A stretch of DNA of 25,191 bases, taken from the NCBI GenBank assembly GCA_964404765.1, contig CAYOLL010000084.1, positions 1 to 25,191 on the forward strand. Direction: 5' to 3'. The notes under the pieces were generated by a model, which worked only from the letters and a program-made list of their open reading frames with translations, ran no database searches and was not told where the DNA came from. Source of the DNA: CAYOLL01 sp964404765 [NCBI: uncultured Gemmatimonadota bacterium]. Its GTDB lineage: Bacteria > 4572-55. A program made the position numbers and the translations under genes. Within the stretch, counting starts at the first letter, position 1. Every line of letters begins with the position of its first letter. Positions 12,858 through 20,433 of this stretch are shown piece after piece.

Positions 12858-13733
12858 TTAAACGGCAACCGCTTCTCGGACCGCTTTTGGGGCGACTGTC
12901 GTTGCCGGACGCAACTGCTCAATGGCTAAACGCAGGAAAGTTGGCAGCACGGTTTTAAAGGTGCGGGTAATATAATCCGGGTCTTCCAAACGGCGCAGCA
13001 TCTCATCGTATTTTTCTTCGCCAAAAGCATCGACGACCTGCTGCTTGCGCTCCGGTTTGCGGAAGTGGAACATCATGCTTGTCGGATCGCCCTCCGGATG
13101 AAATTGTGTTCCGCTGATTTCATCGGAGACGCGGATGCCTTCGATGGCCCGCTCGTAAGGCACGTAAGGGCGGTTTTTTTCTAAAGCAGTGATACGCGCA
13201 CCGATTTCTTCCATCTTTTTATGATCCGGCTGAACGACCTGAAAATCGCGAAATGTGGCGCAATAATAAGGATCGCCCAAATCCTTATATAGCGGGTCTT
13301 CCAGCCCGTAATCGGCTTTATGCACTTCCAGAATACCAAAGGCCTTTTTCTTGCGCTTATTGACCGAGGCAAAATCAAAAAACCGCACCATCATCTGGAA
13401 CGAGTGGCAAATAAAAAAAATGTGTTTGCGCTCTTCTTTAGGCGCGCGTTGATTATAATTCCAAATCTGGTCGATGATGTTGAAATATGTATTTTCCCAC
13501 GCCATTCCCACGCCATCAAACGGGCTGCCTGGGCCGCCGGATGAAATATAGATATCATGGTCAAGACCGGGGGCTTCATTTTTTAGGCGGGTTTCGTAGC
13601 GATCCTGGGTGATTCGCTGGCCGTTAATTTTGCCATCGGCCTCATTTAGGATGCGCTGCAGGCAGCCTATGCCCTGGTTCTCCTCGCCGTTGTACAGATC
13701 AATAATTGTGGCGCGAATGGGACGATCGTTCAT
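12858..13733 (-). CDS. Class I glutamine amidotransferase-like protein
   Basis: 291 residues; the ATG at 13733 has AAGGAG eight bases upstream. The fold is that of GMP-synthase-type class I glutamine amidotransferases, which release ammonia from glutamine. The oxyanion strand SSGGPGSP is at 64-71, the nucleophile C109 in FFICHSFQMM, and the His/Glu pair at H212/E214 in GTQFHPEGD. The usual nucleophile elbow G-x-C-x-G is altered: Cys is followed by HSF. A family-specific middle (about 120-195) with many Lys and Tyr lies between them. No synthetase partner is next to it; the downstream neighbours are the antitoxin remnants, so its acceptor substrate is unknown. Stand-alone members could equally act as gamma-glutamyl hydrolases. 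Confidence 0.8.
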   Translation of the reverse strand: MNDRPIRATIIDLYNGEENQGIGCLQRILNEADGKINGQRITQDRYETRLKNEAPGLDHDIYISSGGPGSPFDGVGMAWENTYFNIIDQIWNYNQRAPKEERKHIFFICHSFQMMVRFFDFASVNKRKKKAFGILEVHKADYGLEDPLYKDLGDPYYCATFRDFQVVQPDHKKMEEIGARITALEKNRPYVPYERAIEGIRVSDEISGTQFHPEGDPTSMMFHFRKPERKQQVVDAFGEEKYDEMLRRLEDPDYITRTFKTVLPTFLRLAIEQLRPATTVAPKAVREAVAV

Positions 13734-13795
13734 TTGACACTCCTTAGGGTTTAAGCAGACGGTACATCACAAAACATAATCTAAAGCGGCTATAA

Positions 13796-13822
13796 ACTAT
13801 ATATTACGACAGAAGAGGTCAA
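13796..13822 (-). promoter_or_regulatory. Possible promoter for the amidotransferase
   Basis: On the minus strand TTGACC (13822-13817) is followed by TATAGT (13801-13796) after 15 bases, or TAGTTT after 17. The boxes are imperfect, and the leader to the ATG at 13733 would be about 55 bases. Confidence 0.3.
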
Positions 13823-13916
13823 CAATAAACTGGTTTGAAGGCTTAAAATCAGTGCCCGCGTCTTTATTCACAACAATCCCTGCCCAAAGGTGATGGCAGT
13901 TTCAATCAGCTCCAAC

Positions 13917-14051
13917 TCAAGCAACTGTCCTTGACCCAAGCCAACACATCCCGACCTGATCATGCTCAACCACATAGCAGTCTACGCGGATTGTGCAGTC
14001 CTTATAGACCGGACGGAATAGCTGTCTATGCTGACGACGCTTCTTCTCCAT
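13917..14051 (-). CDS. Small unknown ORF, possibly broken
   Basis: 44 codons from the ATG at 14051, preceded by AAAGGAG at good spacing. It reads MEKKRRQHRQLFRPVYKDCT and then IRVDCYVVEHDQVGMCWLG before stopping. Immediately past the stop, another frame continues LLELELIETAITFGQGLL, which has the look of an acidic helical C-terminus. That suggests a small gene of about 60 residues with one frameshift near 13925. I do not recognise the family; the good ribosome binding site is the main support. Confidence 0.35.
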   Translation of the reverse strand: MEKKRRQHRQLFRPVYKDCTIRVDCYVVEHDQVGMCWLGSRTVA

Positions 14052-14464
14052 CTACGTGCTCCTTTTTTTGACAGGTTTAAATGGTTTGCCCTTGACAACC
14101 AACCATTCTAATATCACCTTAGCTACCTGTCCAGTTTTTTTGGGGCACTATAATAATAGCGCAGGACACCCTCAATTTAATTATGTTTTACCATAATCAT
14201 CGCCCGTTTAACACCGGCAAACGAAAAGGAAAATCACCCCGCGAGATCCTGACCGGAAAAAGCAAAGTCAACACTGGCTGCAACTCTTGATATCAATGAC
14301 CGCCTGAACGTCAGCTCTTTGAATTGAAGCCTGGCTCGCCACCAATCTCATTGCCGTACTCAAATGGATACAATCTTATTGCGCCCTCGAAAAGTGTTAC
14401 CTATTTTCTACCAGAAATTAGAAAGTGCCCAATTGTCAAACCCAAATCGCCGCCGGAGGCCTAT
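14052..14464. other. Gap upstream of dctQ
   Basis: No gene supported. Two TTGACA boxes (near 14078 and at 14092-14097) lack a properly spaced -10 box. An in-frame extension of dctQ up to a TTG at 14324 looks non-coding in composition. Confidence 0.4.
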
Positions 14465-14998
14465 CTGAACCAGCTTATTCGCTACATTCATTGGATCAAT
14501 CGGCTAAGTGACAATGTGGGCCGCGCCACCGCCTGGTTGACCAGCGTATTGGTAGCGCTGGTCTGCTACGACGTCTTTACCCGTTACTGGCTCAATCAAA
14601 GCAGCGTGGCGGTGCAGGAAATGGAGTGGCATCTATTTGCGCTGATCTTTCTGTTGGCTGCGGCCTACACGCTGCGGCACGATAAGCATGTGCGGGTCGA
14701 TCTGATCTACGCCAATCTAACCCCGCAACAAAAAGCCTGGATTGATGTTATCGGCGGTATTTTATTTCTGATTCCTTTTTGCCTGATGATTATCGTCTCA
14801 TCCCAGGAATTTGTGCTTAATGCATTTCGGGTGCGGGAAACATCGCCCGATCCCGGCGGATTGCCCGGACGCTACCTGCTTAAGGCTGTTATCCCACTTG
14901 GCTTTACACTTCTGTTGCTGCAAGGATTGGCCACCACCTGCACGGCCTTATTAACCGCATTAGGCAAAAACCCATCGGATGGAGAGACCCAATCATGA
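14465..14998 (+). CDS. dctQ: TRAP transporter small permease (DctQ)
   Basis: About 177 residues if translation begins at the CTG at 14465. That start is chosen because GGAGG (14455-14459) sits exactly five bases before it and the next residues, NQLIRYIHWINRLSDNVGRA, are the normal DctQ N-terminus. No ATG, GTG or TTG lies near; the next upstream candidate is a TTG at 14324. Four membrane helices are visible. The DctQ signature appears as VCYDVFTRYWLNQSSVAVQE + MEWHLFALIFLLAAAYTLR and HDKHVRVDLIY. DctQ scaffolds the large permease DctM and docks the periplasmic binding protein, driving Na+-coupled uptake of organic acids. It overlaps dctM by four bases (ATGA). Confidence 0.85.
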   Translation: MNQLIRYIHWINRLSDNVGRATAWLTSVLVALVCYDVFTRYWLNQSSVAVQEMEWHLFALIFLLAAAYTLRHDKHVRVDLIYANLTPQQKAWIDVIGGILFLIPFCLMIIVSSQEFVLNAFRVRETSPDPGGLPGRYLLKAVIPLGFTLLLLQGLATTCTALLTALGKNPSDGETQS

Positions 14999-16308
14999 TG
15001 TCTTTACTCCTGTTTGTGGCGCTATTTGCTTTGCTGCTGCTGGGTTATCCGGTCGCCTTTACCCTCGGTGGTGTTTCGCTCATTTTTGGCTTATTGACTT
15101 TTGGCTTTGACTTTTTTAACCTGATGCCGTTACGTATCTGGGGCATCATGACCAATTACGTTTTGTTAGCGGTACCGCTTTTTGTTTACATGGGTTTGAC
15201 GCTGGAAAAATCCGGTCTGGCTGAAGAGCTGCTGGAAACCATGGCCCTCCTGTTTGGTCGTGTTCGGGGAGGTCTGGCGCTGTCCGTCGTTTTTGTCGGG
15301 GCGCTGCTGGCGGCGACCACCGGTATTGTCGGCGCAACGGTCGTCACGATGGGTTTGCTGAGCCTGCCAACCATGCTTAAGCGCGGCTATAGCCCGGAAT
15401 TAGCCACAGGCACGATTGCCGCCTCCGGCACGTTAGGCCAGATTATTCCGCCCAGTGTGGTGCTGGTGCTGCTGGGCAGTGTTCTGAATATTTCGATAGG
15501 CGATTTGTTTATCGGCGCGATTCTGCCAAGCGTCGTATTGGTGGGTTTTTATTTTGGCTGGATTATCCTTGTGGCCATTTTCAGACCGGCCGCTGCGCCG
15601 GCCATGCCCGAAGAAGAACTGGCCAGGTTCAAAGGCAAAGCCATGTGGAAACGGCTGATCATGGCGCTGCTTCTGCCGGGTTTTTTAGTTTTGGCGGTGT
15701 TAGGTTCAATCTTTGCGGGTATTGCCTCGCCCACGGAAGCGGCGGCGGTAGGCGCAGCCGGGGCCACCCTGCTGACGATATTGATGGGTAAATTCAGCCT
15801 GGATCGCCTCCGATTGGTCATGCAAGAGACAACCCATCTGACCGTCATGGTTTTCATCATTTTGATTGGCGCGTCCGTTTTTGGCCTGGTTTTCCGCGGT
15901 ATGCACGGCGATGATTACATCACCCAATTAATTTTGGGCGCCAATATGGGGCCGCATACTTTTCTTTTTCTGGTAATGGTTGCAGTTTTTATTGCCGGTT
16001 GCTTTATTGACTTTATCGAGATCATTTTTATTATTGTACCGGTTGTAGCCCCGATTTTTATTAAAATGAACGTGGATTTGCTGTGGCTGGGCCTGCTGCT
16101 GGGCATGAATCTGCAAACATCCTTCCTTACCCCGCCCTTTGGTTTTTCCCTATTTTATTTGAAAGGCGTTGCACCGCCGGAGATTAAAACATCACAGATT
16201 TACAAAGGCGTTGTGCCTTATATTATCATCCAGTTATTTGTCCTTTTGCTCATGGTAATTTTTCCCGAGTTAGCCACCTGGCTGCCGCAAAAATTTTATG
16301 AAAAATGA
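14995..16308 (+). CDS. dctM: TRAP transporter large permease (DctM)
   Basis: 437 residues, about 12 hydrophobic segments. It starts at the ATG overlapping the dctQ stop, with GGAGAG ten bases upstream. Family marks are LGQIIPPSVVLVLLGSVLNI (the conserved IPPS hairpin), the GASVFGLVFR region, IDFIEIIFIIVPVVAPI and the C-terminal LNLQTSFLTPPFGFSLFYLK-like stretch (seen as MNLQTSFLTPPFGFSLFY). This is the ion-motive channel subunit. The length is typical. There is no DctP substrate-binding gene on either side, so the solute cannot be guessed; the binding protein must be encoded elsewhere if the system works. Confidence 0.93.
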   Translation: MMSLLLFVALFALLLLGYPVAFTLGGVSLIFGLLTFGFDFFNLMPLRIWGIMTNYVLLAVPLFVYMGLTLEKSGLAEELLETMALLFGRVRGGLALSVVFVGALLAATTGIVGATVVTMGLLSLPTMLKRGYSPELATGTIAASGTLGQIIPPSVVLVLLGSVLNISIGDLFIGAILPSVVLVGFYFGWIILVAIFRPAAAPAMPEEELARFKGKAMWKRLIMALLLPGFLVLAVLGSIFAGIASPTEAAAVGAAGATLLTILMGKFSLDRLRLVMQETTHLTVMVFIILIGASVFGLVFRGMHGDDYITQLILGANMGPHTFLFLVMVAVFIAGCFIDFIEIIFIIVPVVAPIFIKMNVDLLWLGLLLGMNLQTSFLTPPFGFSLFYLKGVAPPEIKTSQIYKGVVPYIIIQLFVLLLMVIFPELATWLPQKFYEK

Positions 16309-16392
16309 CCTTCCGCCGGGAAGCGATCAGCCGTCCGCTTACAGCTTTTGGCGCCGAGCTATATATGTTTTTAAGTTAAGCACAAGGCAGAA

Positions 16393-16656
16393 TTGTCATG
16401 CTGAAAGCATCTTTTTTTCAAATGGCGTCACTGCTCCTGAATTATTCACAAATATTAACGCAAACGTCGCAGTTGACGCTAAAGACGCAAGTTGCAAATT
16501 TATATCTTAAAAATGGATTATGAGGCAACCTAATCGTTTTAAATTCAGCTAATTTAAAACAAATCAAGCGGTTGCGTCGTTTGCGCCGCTTGCGTCTCTT
16601 GCGTTTATGAATTATTCAGGCTGCTGGATCTGTCCAAGATTCTTTCAGAATGACAA
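16393..16656. repeat. Two nested imperfect palindromes downstream of dctM
   Basis: The outer arms are TTGTCATGCTGAAAGCATCTT (split as TTGTCATGCTGAAAG-CATCTT, 16393-16413) and the near-complement AAGATTCTTTCAGAATGACAA-like right arm at 16636-16656. Inside, CCTGAATTATTCACAAATAT to GACGCAAGTTGC (16436-16495) pairs imperfectly with 16568-16620, which ends ATGAATTATTCAGG. Both arms are rich in ACGCAA/TTGCGT. The gap 16309-16723 holds no other feature apart from the GCTGA-rich repeats at its two ends. Confidence 0.6.
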
Positions 16657-16723
16657 CATACCAAATTTGTCGCTTGGAACGGAGTAACCGCTGATTGCTG
16701 ACCGCTGAAAGCCGGAGCATTAC

Positions 16724-17323
16724 ATGTTTAGCGCCGCCAAAAATCCCACCAAAAATACGACCGGCTTCTTAAGCAGTCTGCAACGGATCATGCATAGCGG
16801 ACCGGTCTGGACCGTCGGCAACTTCTTTAGTCTGCTGCGGATTCTCCTGCTGCCGTTTATTGTGATTGGCCTGCTTTACGAACACAATTTTTTGACCGTG
16901 ACTTTGATTATTCTGGTTGGGTTAAGCGATGGCCTGGATGGATTTTTTGCCCGCTATTACAATCAAATTTCAAACCTGGGTAAATTACTGGATCCGCTGG
17001 CCGACAAAGTCGCATTTGGCGTCTTGATCTGCTTTCTGGCTTTATGGCGGGATTTTCCGATGTGGGCCGTGCTAATCTTTGTCATTCGCGACATTTTTAT
17101 TTTGATTGCCGCGGCCTGGTTAGTCAACATAAAAAATCAATTGGTGATGTCTAATTTCTTTGGTAAACTGACGTTGGTCGGCTTGTTTTTAACAACAATA
17201 CTCTACACCCTGCGCTGGGAACTGACAGGTTTTTATCTGTTGCTGGCCAGTCTTTTCTGCCTTGGGTTGTCGACCTGGCAATATTGGCATAGATTTAGGC
17301 GCTTACTAGCAACCAACGGCTGA
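16724..17323 (+). CDS. CDP-alcohol phosphatidyltransferase family protein
   Basis: 199 residues, ATG at 16724 with GGAG six bases upstream. The complete CDP-alcohol motif DGx(D)Gxx(A)R-x8-GxxxDxxxD is present as SDGLDGFFARYYNQISNLGK then LLDPLADK: D69, D72, G73, A76, R77, G86, D90, D94. About five to six membrane helices surround it. These enzymes displace CMP from a CDP-lipid or CDP-alcohol; PgsA (phosphatidylglycerophosphate synthase) is the nearest common member by size and by the VGNFFSLLRI N-terminal stretch. Given the UbiA enzyme in this window an ether-lipid substrate is possible, but nothing here shows it. Confidence 0.88.
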   Translation: MFSAAKNPTKNTTGFLSSLQRIMHSGPVWTVGNFFSLLRILLLPFIVIGLLYEHNFLTVTLIILVGLSDGLDGFFARYYNQISNLGKLLDPLADKVAFGVLICFLALWRDFPMWAVLIFVIRDIFILIAAAWLVNIKNQLVMSNFFGKLTLVGLFLTTILYTLRWELTGFYLLLASLFCLGLSTWQYWHRFRRLLATNG

Positions 17324-17417
17324 TTTTGAAGTGATTGCCGCTCGGAAGTCTTACCACGATGATTAATGATTACACCAACGTGCTGAAAGCACATTTTGTA
17401 ATTCAATTGAAATCGCC

Positions 17418-17446
17418 TTGACAAGATCGGTTTGGCAGGTTATTCT
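17418..17446 (+). promoter_or_regulatory. Sigma70-type promoter of the coiled-coil gene
   Basis: TTGACA (17418-17423), 17-base spacer, TATTCT (17441-17446). The gene's ribosome binding site follows at 17481. This argues against a start at the TTG of 17418, which would be the -35 box itself. Confidence 0.6.
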
Positions 17447-17495
17447 TGCCACGCCAACATTGCAAACTAACAAACCAACTGAAGGAACGGGATTT

Positions 17496-17900
17496 TTGTG
17501 TCGGAAAAAAAAAGTCAAAAAGACGGCGGAAGTGAAAACAAATGACGTAGTGACAAATGACGATGTTGAGCGAATGAAAGCTTATTTTAAAGCCATTGGT
17601 TTTGACCCGCAGAAAATAGCAGCAACACTGGACATTCTCAAAACCGATGTGGGCAACTTAAAAAACGGTCAAACCGAACTGTTGAAAATGTTTTTCGCGC
17701 TCAAAGCTGAGGTGGAAAAAAGCAACCAAAAAACAGATCAAAAAATAGACCGTATTTTGACAATTTTGGATGGATTGGTCGTAAAAAACATGCAAGACAT
17801 GAAACAGGAAGATGTGATGCACACCGCCCGCTTAGACCGCCATGAGGCCGCCCTGGCCGACCACGATGAACGGATTGAACACCTGGAAGCGACGATGTGA
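17496..17900 (+). CDS. Unrecognised coiled-coil protein
   Basis: 134 residues from a TTG at 17496, with GAAGGA about ten bases upstream and a promoter further 5'. A GTG at 17498 in another frame gives MSEKK and would join this frame if the A9 tract (17505-17513) had eight bases, so the real start may be that GTG. A basic N-terminus (KKKVKKTAEVK) precedes a helical domain with YFKAIGFDPQKIAATLDILK and two heptad-rich stretches: AEVEKSNQKTDQKIDRILTI and RLDRHEAALADHDERIEHLE. It is cytoplasmic by composition. Function unknown. It is tail-to-tail with the acyltransferase-hydrolase gene, 83 bases apart. Confidence 0.6.
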   Translation: MCRKKKVKKTAEVKTNDVVTNDDVERMKAYFKAIGFDPQKIAATLDILKTDVGNLKNGQTELLKMFFALKAEVEKSNQKTDQKIDRILTILDGLVVKNMQDMKQEDVMHTARLDRHEAALADHDERIEHLEATM

Positions 17901-17983
17901 CTTTGAGTTTAAGGTCGAAACTCTGCACTACAAAAAGTTTTATTAGATGCGCGGTCAGTGAGCCTACCGTTTCTTTGGCGAAA

Positions 17984-20182
17984 TTACAACCAATCACGCT
18001 CACAAACCCGCTCGACAAACCGTCCCACTGCCGCAAAAACCTGCTCGCTACCGGCGTGGCGGACAATGACATGCCGGTCTAAATCAAACAACTCCAGCGA
18101 CTTATCTGCTGATGAAATCTGGTCCAAAATTTCTTGCGAACTCTCCGGATTGACCGCCGGATCCTGACGGGAATGAATCAGCGTAACCGGCGCCGTAATC
18201 TGTCCCAGTCGCTGGCGGCATTCTCGCATCAAATAATCCATTTGCCGCAAACCTTTCAAGTAAATTTTATTATAGTTGGTATCCGGATTTTCGGTAAGAT
18301 TGTCAACCCACTCCAGGCGACCGGACTCTACATTGAGTCGCTCCAACCAATCATTCCAGAGATTCACCGCCGCCGTTGAGCGTGCGCGAATATACTTGAG
18401 ATGAATCGGTGAACTAATGGCAAAAATGCCGCGCACCGGAGGCCGTTTAATTCCGCCGACCGTCAATGCCAGCGTACCGCCGGTGGAAAATCCGCCCAGC
18501 ACAATTTGATTGCAGAACTGCTTCAGCGCCGCATAGCCACGCAAATAAGCGTCATACCATTCCGTCCACAACACATCCGCCTGATTACGCGGCGACGTGC
18601 CAAATCCGGGCAGTCGCACTCCATAAACCGAATAACCCCGCTGGTACAAATATTCGGCCAAAGCGGCAATTTCCTTTGGCGCGGCCAGATAACCATGCGA
18701 CAGAACCACCCCGATCTTTGACTGCGCGGAGCGAAGTAAAAACGGTGAGCCTACCTGACGATCCTTGCTTACGCCCGCTTCATAATACGCCACGTAATCA
18801 TTGGCAAAGCGGTCATGATCGGCCTCGATAATTTTTTCCAGCGTCTTTTCGCGCAGCAGCCGCTCGCGGGTGTTGACCCAAAACTTAAGCTCCTTTACCA
18901 CCTTTCCCAACGGTTCGGCTTCGTTGGCAATCACCAAAAAAGGATTGTTGACCCGCACGGTATGGAATAAATGGATCATCTCCAGCTTGACTTTGTTGAT
19001 GTGCAGCGCCTCGCCCGCCCGCCGGACGACCGAGCTCTGCTCGGCCAGCCGGCAGATGCTTTCCAACGGCGGATACGGCTCATCGGCGATCAATCGAATC
19101 AGCCCTTCACCCAGCGAATCGTGGCTGCGGCAGGCAAAGCGTTTTTGGGCGTCCAGGCCGGTAATATAGATGGCGCGGTAGAAATTTTCGGCATTGAGCC
19201 ACGGCCGCCAGACGACTTGCAAACCCTGGCAAAACAGATGGTCAATATTGAGCAGCAAATTGTCGTAAATCCGGCCCATAAAATCGCGGGTCAAGGCGGT
19301 GGCCTGTTGTCGCAGCAAAAAACTGGGTTGATCCGGCGCCGGCATAAAATACGCCAGCAGCCGCGACAGCAAAAATTGCCTATCTAAATAGTCGGCTACG
19401 GCAATAGGCTTGGCAAAGCAAACGTTAATTGTAGAATCGGACAGCAAAAAGTTGCCTTCAATTTCCAACTCCTCTTCCAAACGCGGCGGCAGCTTGTCAA
19501 ACAGGCGCTTAGCCAGCGCTTTGATAGCATTATCTCCCGGTCGCAGCGGATAATAGCTGATCGTCACCGGCACAATCTGCACACTATGACTGCTTAATTC
19601 GGCCTGACCGAAAAAGTCGAAACGGTTGCAATAGTCGCGCATTTTGGGCCGGTCGTTTTTAGCCAGCGCGGTAAAGAATTTTTGCTTGTAGATTTCGGCC
19701 TTGAGCGCCAACATGGCGGCGCCCGTGCGCACAGGCCGGTCGCCGTGTTGCGTCGTTAAAATCAGCTTGCGTTTGTTGAGGATTTTTTTGCTTTTGGCCA
19801 TCAGCCCTTCCGGGTAAATGACCCAATTGCTGCGACCGGTCATCAGATCGCCGATAATTTCCTGATCGCGGTGCGGCGCTTTGACAGACGTGACCCGCAG
19901 ACTGGTGATATAGTCGCCAAATGGCCCGTCGAACAGGGCGGCGTCGGCCAGACTACGCGGATAGCGGCCTGTTTCCCGATAAATGAGATGAGGCAGCAGC
20001 ATCGTCTCGATGCGCGTAAAATGGTTGATGACGAACAGCGTGGGCCGCTCCGGCACGTCGGCCAGACCCTCGACAGTGATCCGGGCATTGATGATTTTTT
20101 CCAGTATCCGCAGCGCAGCCGAGGTCGATTTGACGCTCAGCGGCGCTTGATCGGACGGCGGGTTTATATTTTCAGGGAGCAT
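17984..20182 (-). CDS. Fused glycerolipid acyltransferase and alpha/beta hydrolase
   Basis: 732 residues with two enzymatic halves. The N-terminal half is an LPLAT/PlsC-type acyltransferase: NHFTRIE (H54, E59, an HX4E form of the usual HX4D) and VIYPEGLMAKSKK (PEG at 124-126), the acceptor phosphate site. A middle helical part of about 250 residues links to a serine hydrolase from about 485: VVLSHGYLAAPKE, nucleophile S566 in GGFSTGG, D674 in SRQDPAV and H704 in DRHVIVR, a complete triad resembling monoacylglycerol lipases/carboxylesterases. The N-terminal half would put an acyl chain on a glycerophosphate backbone, the C-terminal half would remove one, so it may remodel lipids. No signal peptide. 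ATG at 20182 lacks a strong ribosome binding site. The substrate is inferred. Confidence 0.83.
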   Translation of the reverse strand: MLPENINPPSDQAPLSVKSTSAALRILEKIINARITVEGLADVPERPTLFVINHFTRIETMLLPHLIYRETGRYPRSLADAALFDGPFGDYITSLRVTSVKAPHRDQEIIGDLMTGRSNWVIYPEGLMAKSKKILNKRKLILTTQHGDRPVRTGAAMLALKAEIYKQKFFTALAKNDRPKMRDYCNRFDFFGQAELSSHSVQIVPVTISYYPLRPGDNAIKALAKRLFDKLPPRLEEELEIEGNFLLSDSTINVCFAKPIAVADYLDRQFLLSRLLAYFMPAPDQPSFLLRQQATALTRDFMGRIYDNLLLNIDHLFCQGLQVVWRPWLNAENFYRAIYITGLDAQKRFACRSHDSLGEGLIRLIADEPYPPLESICRLAEQSSVVRRAGEALHINKVKLEMIHLFHTVRVNNPFLVIANEAEPLGKVVKELKFWVNTRERLLREKTLEKIIEADHDRFANDYVAYYEAGVSKDRQVGSPFLLRSAQSKIGVVLSHGYLAAPKEIAALAEYLYQRGYSVYGVRLPGFGTSPRNQADVLWTEWYDAYLRGYAALKQFCNQIVLGGFSTGGTLALTVGGIKRPPVRGIFAISSPIHLKYIRARSTAAVNLWNDWLERLNVESGRLEWVDNLTENPDTNYNKIYLKGLRQMDYLMRECRQRLGQITAPVTLIHSRQDPAVNPESSQEILDQISSADKSLELFDLDRHVIVRHAGSEQVFAAVGRFVERVCERDWL

Positions 20183-20210
20183 TGGAAACGTTACCGGATA
20201 AGTTTAATAT

Positions 20211-20286
20211 GTAGTGCGAGTTACCTAAATCACACCCTGCGCGAATAAGGCGATTCGCGCGACGTTTTCGGTTTACTCGCGCTATG
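20211..20286. repeat. Dispersed repeat, family GTAGYGCGA (copy 2)
   Basis: Begins GTAGTGCGAGTTACCTAAAT and ends CTCGCGCTAT. It shares blocks with 4301-4349 in the same order and has complementary ends (ATAGCGCGAG against the start, imperfect). Confidence 0.6.
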
Positions 20287-20298
20287 AATGATTCAGGT

Positions 20299-20429
20299 TA
20301 TACTCTCAACGGGCACAAGGTTTTGCCACGAAGACTCGAAGACACGAAGAAAAGCCTTTATTTTTGCTTTTTTCGTGACTTTGTGTCTTCGTGGCGAAGT
20401 GAAAAATTATGCCCTGTGAAAGTATAGAT
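20299..20429. repeat. Imperfect palindrome, GCCACGAAGAC family
   Basis: Inner arms TTTGCCACGAAGAC...CACGAAG (20321-20355) and GTGTCTTCGTGGCGAA (20383-20398) form a long stem with AAAAGC/GCTTTT at the tip. Outer arms TATACTCTCAACGGGCA and the complement of TGCCCTGTGAAAGTATA also pair. The whole lies between the acyltransferase start and the CoA-transferase stop; it may act as a bidirectional terminator. Confidence 0.55.
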
Positions 20430-20433
20430 ATGG

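Noticed and set aside
14324-14464. 5' extension of dctQ to a TTG at 14324
   Set aside because: Residues do not look like a DctQ N-terminus; a strong GGAGG indicates a start at 14465.
16298-16510. 70-codon plus-strand frame after dctM
   Set aside because: Begins inside dctM and continues through a palindromic repeat.
18466-18831. 121-codon plus-strand frame
   Set aside because: Antisense to the hydrolase half of the fused enzyme.
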